Positions 1 to 5,716 of a DNA stretch of 8,213 bases are shown here, piece after piece; within the stretch, counting starts at the first letter, position 1; the number at the start of each line of letters is the position of its first letter. The notes under the pieces are model-generated. The model was not told the DNA's origin and did not search any database. It was given only the letters and a program-made list of their open reading frames with translations. The position numbers and the translations under genes are program-made. Source of the DNA: Chitinophagaceae bacterium (GTDB lineage Bacteria > Bacteroidota > Bacteroidia > Chitinophagales > Chitinophagaceae); the NCBI GenBank assembly GCA_025963615.1, contig JAOQAL010000748.1, positions 1-8,213 of the forward strand, written 5' to 3'.

Positions 1-1
1 A

Positions 2-1255
2 GAAATAAAATTAATTATACAGGATGCTGGCAAATCGCTGGTGCAGGTAATTGATAATGGTGGCGGCATGAGCGAAACAGATGCAAGAATGTGTTTTGAA
101 CGCCATGCCACATCCAAAATTCAAACCATTGATGATCTGTTTCATATCCGCACCATGGGTTTTCGCGGAGAAGCCCTGGCTTCTATAGCTGCCGTAGCAC
201 AAGTGGAATTAAAAACGAAAAGAGGGGAGGATGAAGCTGGTATCTATATTGAAGTTGAAAACAGCGAAGTAAAAAAACAGGAACCTATCGCCGCCCCAAC
301 AGGCACCAGCATCGCGATGAAAAATTTATTTTTCAACGTGCCAGCCCGCCGCAATTTTTTGAAAAGTAATGCAGCAGAAATGCGGCATATCGTAGATGAG
401 TTTACCAGGGTGTCTATGGCATTTTCTCCTGTATTTTTTTCTTTAACAACGAATGGCCAGGAAATTTTTCATCTCGAAGCAGGCAGCCTCAAGCAAAGGA
501 TTATTCAATTGCTGGGTAATACCTACAATACCAGGCTGGTGGCTGTTAAAGAAGATACTGATTACATGAATATTTATGGTTTTACGGGGAAACCGGAAAC
601 AGCCAAAAAAACAAGAGGGGACCAGTATTTTTTTGTAAATAACCGTTTTATTAAAAGCGCCTATCTTAACCATGCCGTGATGAGCGCCTACCGGGAAATG
701 ATTGCGGCTGACAGCTTCCCGATGTATGTACTTTTTATTGACCTGGACCCAACGCGGGTAGACGTAAATGTGCATCCCACTAAACAGGAAATCAAATTTG
801 AAGATGAAAAGATAGCCTATGCTTTTGTACAGGCAGCGGTAAAACATGCTTTGGCGCAATTCAGTGTAATGCCCGCGCTCGACTTTGATCTGGATGCTTC
901 GATACAACAATTGCCATCCATACAGCAACCATTTACGCAAGACAGACAATCCGCGGCAGCCTCCACTTCGCTGTTTAAAGGATTTACTGAAAAACACCAG
1001 GCACATTTTATTGAAAAATCAGACAAAGGGGAGTTAAGGCACTGGAAAGATTTTTATGAAAGTGCAGGCCCTGGAGCCAGCAGACAGGATGCGGAAATGA
1101 ATAAAGAAAAGCCTTTGGTAAATAAAGAAAGATCTGCTGAGAACTCACCGCTCACCACTCACTATTCACCACTCAGCACCCAACTTCACAATTCATATAT
1201 TCTTACTGAAACCAATAATGGGTTCATTCTTATTAACCAGCATTTGGCGCATTAA
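2..1255 (+). CDS. mutL: DNA mismatch repair protein MutL, N-terminal part (5' end outside window; ends at premature tandem stops)
   Basis: MutL is the ATP-driven coordinator of methyl-independent or MutH-type mismatch repair. The frame is already open at base 2, so the true start and the first GHKL motif (with the catalytic Glu) lie upstream; about 45 residues are probably missing. Visible motifs, in order: DNGGGM (GHKL motif II), ERHATSKI, GFRGEALASI (motif III), and PTGTSIAMKNLFFNVPARR (motif IV). The S5-fold transducer domain follows, with FFVNNRFIKS and VDVNVHPTKQEIKF, which carries the conserved lysine that senses ATP. A low-complexity linker (about 890-1185) leads into the start of the C-terminal domain, FILINQHLAH, where translation meets TAA at 1253. 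The ATPase half is intact and shows no other damage. It could be made as a truncated protein able to bind ATP but without the dimerisation domain. Family identity is certain from the motifs; function of the truncated product is unknown. Confidence 0.95.
   Translation, partial: EIKLIIQDAGKSLVQVIDNGGGMSETDARMCFERHATSKIQTIDDLFHIRTMGFRGEALASIAAVAQVELKTKRGEDEAGIYIEVENSEVKKQEPIAAPTGTSIAMKNLFFNVPARRNFLKSNAAEMRHIVDEFTRVSMAFSPVFFSLTTNGQEIFHLEAGSLKQRIIQLLGNTYNTRLVAVKEDTDYMNIYGFTGKPETAKKTRGDQYFFVNNRFIKSAYLNHAVMSAYREMIAADSFPMYVLFIDLDPTRVDVNVHPTKQEIKFEDEKIAYAFVQAAVKHALAQFSVMPALDFDLDASIQQLPSIQQPFTQDRQSAAASTSLFKGFTEKHQAHFIEKSDKGELRHWKDFYESAGPGASRQDAEMNKEKPLVNKERSAENSPLTTHYSPLSTQLHNSYILTETNNGFILINQHLAH
1144..1178 (+). 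repeat. Five-unit 7-bp tandem repeat (CTCACCA-like) in the mutL linker
   Basis: The units read CTCACCG, CTCACCA, CTCACTA, TTCACCA, CTCAGCA, a strict 7-bp period over 35 bp. The array encodes the linker residues around SPLTTHYSPLSTQ. Because 7 is not a multiple of 3, gain or loss of one unit would shift the reading frame. The linker of MutL is normally variable, which would allow such an insertion to be tolerated. Confidence 0.8.
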
Positions 1256-1258
1256 TGA
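1253..1258 (+). other. Tandem in-frame stop codons TAA TGA inside mutL
   Basis: The frame reads ...N Q H L A H stop stop I L Y E H L... with no shift. MutL relatives have two residues here, typically E-R or Q-R, as in AHERILYE. CAA CGA to TAA TGA needs only two C-to-T transitions; GAA CGA would need one G-to-T and one C-to-T. In the endonuclease motif DQHA(X)2E(X)4E the first stop sits exactly on the first Glu position, and the final Glu is still present. No good reinitiation site is visible: the ATG overlapping the stop (TAATG) is in another frame and closes after 23 codons. Confidence 0.9.
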
Positions 1259-1729
1259 ATTTTGTACGAACATCTAAGCGTGGCGCTGCTGGGCATACCG
1301 GTGTCATCACAGCGGAGTTTATTTCCCGTCACGGTTGAATTACAGGCGGCAGATAGCGCTATCCTGCAGGAAATAAAAGATGACCTGCAACAATTAGGAT
1401 ATATCATAGAACCTTTTGGTAAAAACACCTTTGCTATACAAGGCACTCCGGCCGATGTGGATCAGGGAAATGAAAATGTAATTATTGAATCCTTATTAGA
1501 ACAATATAAAAATTTCAGCAGTGACGTAAAATTTTCCAAAAGGGAAAAGCTGATCCGTTCCGCAGCATGGCAGCAATCTATCAAGGCGGGAAGGAAACTC
1601 ACAGCATCAGAAATGCAACGATTGATTGAGGATTTATTTGCTTGTAAGCAACCCAATATGGCGCCGAATGGCAGCCCGGTTTACCTGGAGTTTAAGAATG
1701 AGCAGTTGGAAAAAATGTTTAGGGGATAA
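1259..1729 (+). pseudogene. mutL: MutL C-terminal (dimerisation) domain, separated from the N-terminal half by two stops
   Basis: This is the direct in-frame continuation of MutL after the tandem stops, about 156 codons ending at TAG or TAA-type termination at 1729. It encodes the whole C-terminal dimerisation domain: ILYEHL, LFPVTVELQAADSAIL, the regulatory-subdomain stretch LGYIIEPFGKNTFAIQGTPAD, then SIKAGRKLTASEMQRLI and a final FACKQPNMAPNGSPVYLEF. The last segment aligns with the CPHGRP region of endonuclease MutLs but lacks the His and Arg, and the ACR motif reads AAW. The metal-site motifs were therefore already degenerate or are of a lineage-specific form. Reading N-terminal missing residues plus both parts gives about 620 residues, a normal MutL length, so nothing has been deleted. 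A separate start would have to be TTG at 1262, with no visible ribosome site. I favour a recently inactivated gene over a genuine split gene. Confidence 0.8.
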
Positions 1730-1778
1730 TATTCCAGGCCGCTAAAATCCGCTGTTGCAGTAAATCTTTATTAAAATA

Positions 1779-1949
1779 CATTACTGTCCGAGTAAAATTG
1801 TTAAATTATGCTACAAGCCTTTTCTGATAAGGGCTCTAGCCCCTCTCCGCGAGGAGTTCCCGAGCAAAGCGAAGGGAAAGAGCGCAGCTCGCTGGGGTGA
1901 GGCGATATAAACTGGTGAAGGCCTTCAGCTGATTTGCCGGACGATAATG
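1779..1949 (+). mobile_element. MITE-like element, copy 1 (171 bp, with 12-bp TIRs and perfect 9-bp TSD)
   Basis: The left end is CATTACTGTCCG (1779-1790). The right end, CGGACGATAATG (1938-1949), is its inverted repeat at 10 of 12 positions. The 9-bp sequence ATTAAAATA stands immediately before (1770-1778) and immediately after (1950-1958), a perfect target-site duplication. There is no coding capacity. The interior has a GC-rich core (1841-1905) with several short hairpins: CTCC-GCGA-GGAG, TTCCC...GGGAA and GAGC-GCA-GCTC. The element lies 49 bp past the mutL stop, in the convergent gap before the Kelch gene. Same length and orientation as the copy at 5547-5716. The presumed mobilising transposase is not in the window. 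A 9-bp duplication is compatible with several insertion sequence families, so I do not assign one. Confidence 0.88.
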
Positions 1950-1968
1950 ATTAAAATAATAAAATAGA

Positions 1969-1998
1969 CAAACCCCGTTTTTTATGAAACGGGGTTTG
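1969..1998 (-). terminator. Strong hairpin terminator downstream of the Kelch gene
   Basis: A perfect 12-bp stem, CAAACCCCGTTT paired with AAACGGGGTTTG, closes a 6-base loop (1981-1986). On the minus strand it is followed by a T-rich tract (TCTATTTTATTATTTT) and lies 26 bp past the Kelch stop codon, as expected of an intrinsic terminator. On the plus strand the following bases are only moderately T-rich, so it may also help stop mutL transcription from the other side. Confidence 0.85.
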
Positions 1999-2024
1999 CT
2001 TTATTGGTTGTAAAAAACTTTACA

Positions 2025-3980
2025 TTACTGCTTTACAACTTTGAATGTCTTTTTTATTCCTGATTGAAGGTTGACCGACAGAATATATACTCCGGAAGAA
2101 AACCTGGAACCATCAATAGAAAAATAAGTAGTTCCTTTCTGCAAAGTCGCTGTTTTTGTCCATATGGATCTGCCGGTTACATCGTTAAGCTGCAGAACGG
2201 CATTATCATTTTTAAATGAGCTCACCGAAAACGAAAGTCCCGATTGAAAAGGATTTCCCAAAACAGATACTGTTAACGCGGAGCCACCTTCAAAATTCAC
2301 CTTTCTTACTTCACTATATTCAAATTTGTCATCGATATCAATTTGTTTTAACCTGTAGTAATTGGCTCCTGGCGCAGGAGTTGAATGGATATATTCATAA
2401 CTGGTTCTGTCCGTGCTGTTACCAGCTGCTGCAACGACAGCAATACGGGAATAATGAATACCATCGGTACTATGTTCAATTTCGAACCGGCTTGAACTAA
2501 ATTCCTGGAGAGTAACCCACTTAAGCAAAACTGTTTCATTTGATTTTGTTGCGGTAAACGATTCATATTTTACCGGCAATACCAGGAATGATATTGTCCA
2601 GAGATCGTTAAGCCTGCCAGGCCCTACGGTGCCTGCATCATAACCATCCCCGCCAAAAAGCCAGAAATTACCCGATGCATCAATCCAGCTTACCGCGGTT
2701 CTTCTTGCTCCGGGTTTATTCGAAGCTGCCGGACTGCCTAGACTACCATAAACTCCCCAATTATTGATGGTATTATCACCTTTTTGAAAGGTCCATTGAT
2801 TGTTAGTTGGATTGTATCTCCATACATCATTAAGAAAACCTGTCGGAGCGCTTGAAGCAAAGCCAAAGCCTCCCAATATTCCAATTTCCCCACCAGGTTC
2901 TTTCCAGAGTACAGGTTTGAAACGCCCTCCTGGCTTATTGGTAGCGTTTTCAACACCGACTGTACCGTACACCGATACCTGGTTTCTTACCTTATCTCCA
3001 TTCACCCAGGTCCATATGCCGGCGCCAGCATTACCCGTTGGGTCAAGCATCCAAAGATCATCCAGATATCCAAGGGCGCCGGAAGCTTCATCACGACCCT
3101 CACCACCAAATAGCCAGAAATTACCTGATGCATCTACCCATCCCACCGTTTCCTCTCTTGCTCCTGGTTTATTGCTAATTGCAGCAACACCTATTGTACC
3201 ATAAATACCGCTTTGATCTACTGTATTGTCACCGTTTACCCAGGTCCATTGGTTACCCACAGGATCATATTTCCACAAATCATTAAGCCGGTCTAACGTA
3301 TTACTACCACTTTGATGCCCACCAAAAAGCCAGACACTGCCTGCAGCATCTACCCATGCTATGGAATGGTGTCTTCCTCCTGGTTTATTCGTACCAAGGG
3401 TTACGCCCAATGTTCCATATACTGAAGCGGAGTTTACGGTTATATCACCATTTACCCAGGTCCATTGACTGGTTGTTGGATCGAATTTCCAAAGATCATT
3501 AAGAAAATTTCCGGTTCCTCCGGTAGATGCACCATAACCTTCACCACCAAAAAGCCAGAAATTACCAGCAGCATCTTTCCATGTGGTGGCATGAATCCTC
3601 GCCCCGGGACTATTGCCAGAAGCAGGAGTGCCTTGCACACCATATATACCGAATCCATTAATAGTATTATTTCCGTTTACCCATGTCCATTGATTTGTAA
3701 AGGGGTTGTATTTCCATATATCATTTAAAAGACCATTCAGGCCTGTAGTCGCCTGGCCCAGCCCCCCAAATAACCATAGATTGCCAGCGGCATCACTCCA
3801 GCTTACAGCACCCAGCCGGCTTCCGGGTTTATTGGCAGAACTGGGAGTACCCATGGTTCCGTAAGTTCCGGTTTGAGCATTAGAACTGCCCCCATTAACC
3901 CATGTCCACTGTGCACCCGTCTGGGCCATAGCGTACATACATAAGCAGCAAATAGAAAATAAAAGTAAAGCTTTCCTCAT
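2025..3980 (-). CDS. Secreted Kelch-repeat protein with C-terminal T9SS sorting domain
   Basis: The 651-residue product begins with a signal peptide (MRKALLLFSICCLCMYAMA, then QTGAQ), so it crosses the inner membrane by Sec. Six repeats of 72-78 residues follow, starting at Trp 25, 98, 173, 245, 323 and 396. Each has the pattern WTWVNG...YGT.G...NKPG.R...W.DA.GN.WLFGG...LNDLW.Y.P, typical of Kelch motifs that fold as a beta-propeller. Residues about 467-560 (LPVKYESFTATKS..VLLKW) are a fibronectin-III-like module common in Bacteroidota surface proteins. Residues about 575-651 (GNPFQSGLSFS...GVYILSVNLQSGIKKTFKVVKQ) match the type A C-terminal sorting domain of the type IX secretion system. The protein is therefore expected outside the cell or on the outer membrane. 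Binding partner and role are unknown. Repeat 5 is the most diverged (LWKEPGGEIGILGG instead of the usual WLFGG). The gene ends 26 bp before a strong terminator. Confidence 0.93.
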   Translation of the reverse strand: MRKALLLFSICCLCMYAMAQTGAQWTWVNGGSSNAQTGTYGTMGTPSSANKPGSRLGAVSWSDAAGNLWLFGGLGQATTGLNGLLNDIWKYNPFTNQWTWVNGNNTINGFGIYGVQGTPASGNSPGARIHATTWKDAAGNFWLFGGEGYGASTGGTGNFLNDLWKFDPTTSQWTWVNGDITVNSASVYGTLGVTLGTNKPGGRHHSIAWVDAAGSVWLFGGHQSGSNTLDRLNDLWKYDPVGNQWTWVNGDNTVDQSGIYGTIGVAAISNKPGAREETVGWVDASGNFWLFGGEGRDEASGALGYLDDLWMLDPTGNAGAGIWTWVNGDKVRNQVSVYGTVGVENATNKPGGRFKPVLWKEPGGEIGILGGFGFASSAPTGFLNDVWRYNPTNNQWTFQKGDNTINNWGVYGSLGSPAASNKPGARRTAVSWIDASGNFWLFGGDGYDAGTVGPGRLNDLWTISFLVLPVKYESFTATKSNETVLLKWVTLQEFSSSRFEIEHSTDGIHYSRIAVVAAAGNSTDRTSYEYIHSTPAPGANYYRLKQIDIDDKFEYSEVRKVNFEGGSALTVSVLGNPFQSGLSFSVSSFKNDNAVLQLNDVTGRSIWTKTATLQKGTTYFSIDGSRFSSGVYILSVNLQSGIKKTFKVVKQ

Positions 3981-4173
3981 ATCCTGTTTTTTTTAAGTAC
4001 AAAAAAGATTAATAACAGAGATGCACAGGATACCGGACAAAGAGATGCAGAGGATATTCAGGGATTTGTATAAAAGGGGGGTTAACAGTCAAATGTATAA
4101 AAACTTTTGATAGAATTGAAGCGATCAGAAATATATTTTTCACTGCTGGAAATATAGTCAAAGACCCCCGGGG
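3981..4173. other. Spacer between dacB and the Kelch gene, with short direct repeats
   Basis: No gene fits in these 193 bp. They hold AGAGATGCACAGGATA (4017-4032) and AGAGATGCAGAGGATA (4041-4056), which match at 15 of 16 positions with starts 24 bp apart. There are also two copies of TGTATAAAA (4067-4075 and 4094-4102) and a G6 run (4076-4081). The repeats stand 37-76 bp upstream of the Kelch ATG, where a regulator could bind, but they also resemble the ACAGAGATGCACAGAG type of intergenic repeat seen in many bacteria. I found no convincing Bacteroidota promoter (TTTG / TAnnTTTG). Confidence 0.5.
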
Positions 4174-4175
4174 TC
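4163..4175 (-). terminator. Short GC palindrome overlapping the dacB stop codon (weak terminator candidate)
   Basis: GACCCCCGGGGTC is a 6+1+6 palindrome that overlaps the TGA of dacB. As RNA it could form about five pairs with a 3-base loop, and on the minus strand it is followed by TTTGACTATATTT. That is weak for an intrinsic terminator, so read-through into the Kelch gene is possible. Confidence 0.3.
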
Positions 4176-5523
4176 AATACCTGTTTCTGATTGTTTCCAA
4201 AAACTGTTGGGTAAAGTTTCTAATGACAGTCGCGGCTGTCCGGTGGTTATTAACTAAAACAGAGAAGATCAGCAGCTTATTTTGCTTTGTATATAAATAA
4301 CCGCTGATGGTAATGACTCCGGTCAGGGTGCCCGTCTTAGCATAAATAGACCCACTGTCTTTTCGATAATAATTTTGCAGTGTGCCGGCACCCCCGGTCG
4401 GGAAAATGGCCTGTATCCGTTTCATCCCGAACTCGGTTTTCATTTTATTCAGTATAAAAATAAAATCCTTAGGGCTAAATAAATTATAATGACTTAATCC
4501 CGACCCATCAACCCAGCGGGGTTTTTGCGGCAACTCTTTAAAATCAGTTTTTAATAAAGTGCCCAAAACCATTTCATCATTCATGACTCCCAACAATTTA
4601 TTACTGATCATTAGAATCGTCTGCTCAGCAAAAAAATTATCACTGTGATACATCAGGGACTTTAATAAAGTATCGAGAGGCTGCGAGTAAATCGTATGAA
4701 GATGGTTATTTAAAGGAAGATTATTATTTATCAGGATTTCTTTTCCAATAGTGTCTTTTAATAATTCAAGCGCCGATTGAATACCATAAGTTACAAAAGG
4801 CACGTTTTGTTCTATATAATTTTCGTTTCCCTGGTAAATAGTATAGCTGTTAACATCCCGTTTTCTTTTTACAAAAAAAGCAGAATCTTTACTATCCGTA
4901 TCAAAATTTACTTCCCAGTTCACCTCTGGTTCTGAAAAAGCAGAAGGCACCCATTGCTCATTAATTCCATCGGGTTTTTCAAGCGTTTGGGTCTGTATCC
5001 ATTTAATCACATTTCCATAAACAGGCAAAGCGCTTCTTTCTGCGGAATAACTGCCATTGTAATCATCCCAGTCCCAACCGGAACCTAACGGAAGGTCCTT
5101 CCAGTTACTGTCATTAATAAAAATCTTCTTTTTTGTACGCTTTAAAAAATCAATGACCGGTTGATTTTTAAAGCCAGGATGCAATAAAGTCGGATCACCG
5201 GCTGGAACCAGGAATATAGCCGTATCGTTTTCCGAGTACCGGATGCCTGCAAGGCTATCGCCCAAATATTTCATCGCGGCATAACAGGTAGGAATTTTTG
5301 TATTGCTGGCCGGTACAAAATATTTATCAGCCTGGTAATTGTACCAGTATTTATTGGTAGCCGGTTCAAAAATGCTGATCCCAACATGTGCCGTGGCCAT
5401 GGAAGAATCTTTGATTAAAATGTTCGCATACCGGGCAATTTTTCTTTGAATGGAGCAGGAAGAAAAAATAATGAATGACGTAAGAAGGAGGATACACAAC
5501 GAACGGACCTTGGCACTGAACAT
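4174..5523 (-). CDS. dacB: D-alanyl-D-alanine carboxypeptidase/endopeptidase, PBP4 family (peptidase S13), lipoprotein
   Basis: PBP4-type enzymes remove the terminal D-Ala of peptidoglycan stem peptides and cut cross-links in the periplasm. All three penicillin-binding motifs are present in the 449-residue form: SNTK (nucleophile Ser73, Lys76), SDN (294-296) and KTG (396-398), plus VDGSGLS, typical of this family. The start at 5523 is preferred because MFSAKVRSLCILLLTSFIIFSSC forms a clean lipoprotein signal with Cys23 as lipidation site. A longer reading from GTG at 5604 adds 27 residues with no signal character, and that start lies inside the mobile element at 5547-5716. Before the insertion the gene probably began 14 bp after the stop of the oxidoreductase gene. 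A possible promoter now lies inside the element. Family assignment is firm; the balance of carboxypeptidase and endopeptidase activity cannot be read from sequence. Confidence 0.94.
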   Translation of the reverse strand: MFSAKVRSLCILLLTSFIIFSSCSIQRKIARYANILIKDSSMATAHVGISIFEPATNKYWYNYQADKYFVPASNTKIPTCYAAMKYLGDSLAGIRYSENDTAIFLVPAGDPTLLHPGFKNQPVIDFLKRTKKKIFINDSNWKDLPLGSGWDWDDYNGSYSAERSALPVYGNVIKWIQTQTLEKPDGINEQWVPSAFSEPEVNWEVNFDTDSKDSAFFVKRKRDVNSYTIYQGNENYIEQNVPFVTYGIQSALELLKDTIGKEILINNNLPLNNHLHTIYSQPLDTLLKSLMYHSDNFFAEQTILMISNKLLGVMNDEMVLGTLLKTDFKELPQKPRWVDGSGLSHYNLFSPKDFIFILNKMKTEFGMKRIQAIFPTGGAGTLQNYYRKDSGSIYAKTGTLTGVITISGYLYTKQNKLLIFSVLVNNHRTAATVIRNFTQQFLETIRNRY

Positions 5524-5546
5524 TGAAATTTTTTTTATTAAAGATT

Positions 5547-5716
5547 CACTATTGTCCGGCGAAAAATAGGCAAATTTAATGAAACCCTTTGCTGTCAAGG
5601 ACACGGTTCCCTCTCCGCGAGGAGTTCCCGAGCAAAGCGAAGAGAAGGAGCGCAGCTCGTAGGGTGAGGCGATTTAGGCTGGTAAAGAGTTTCATCTGTT
5701 TTACCGGACAATAATG
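5547..5716 (+). mobile_element. MITE-like element, copy 2 (170 bp, with 12-bp TIRs and 9-bp TSD)
   Basis: The left end is CACTATTGTCCG (5547-5558). The right end, CGGACAATAATG (5705-5716), is its inverted repeat at 11 of 12 positions. The flanks are TTAAAGATT (5538-5546) and TTACAGATT (5717-5725), a 9-bp duplication with one mismatch. Same orientation as copy 1, and the GC-rich core begins at offset 62 in both. The first 34 bases of the core (5609-5642) are identical to 1841-1874, and about 94% of the roughly 65-base core agrees, while the arms are much more diverged. The right duplication includes the stop codon of the oxidoreductase gene, so the element abuts that gene without damaging it. 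No coding capacity. Confidence 0.87.
5571..5598 (-). promoter_or_regulatory. Candidate promoter for dacB within the mobile element
   Basis: On the minus strand TAAATTTG (5578-5571) matches the Bacteroidota -7 consensus TAnnTTTG exactly. A partial -33 element, TTG (5598-5596), lies 17 bp upstream, slightly closer than the usual 19-21. Transcription would start near 5564, about 40 bases before the dacB ATG at 5523. The corresponding stretch of the other element copy (around 1803-1810) lacks the exact motif. Inference only. Confidence 0.35.

Noticed and set aside
1141..1180. CRISPR array in the mutL linker
   Set aside because: The 7-bp units are contiguous with no spacers, so this is a plain tandem repeat.
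1254..1324. Reinitiation ORF overlapping the mutL stop (TAATG)
   Set aside because: It is out of frame with MutL and ends after 23 codons, so it cannot produce the C-terminal domain.
2800..3204. Plus-strand ORF of 134 codons inside the Kelch gene
   Set aside because: It is the antisense shadow of the repeat-rich Kelch coding sequence; its proline/serine-rich product has no domain of its own. The same holds for other ORFs opposite real genes.
3981..4040. Promoter for the Kelch gene
   Set aside because: A TTTG is present, but the best -7 candidate (TAATCTTT) departs from TAnnTTTG at two positions.
4031..4045. TACCGGACAA resembling the right end of the mobile element
   Set aside because: No matching left end is found about 170 bp to the left (that stretch is Kelch coding sequence) and no duplication is visible, so it is probably chance or a remnant too short to call.
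5524..5604. N-terminal extension of dacB from GTG at 5604
   Set aside because: It lies partly within the mobile element and precedes a good lipoprotein signal starting at the ATG at 5523, so it is unlikely to be translated as part of the protein.
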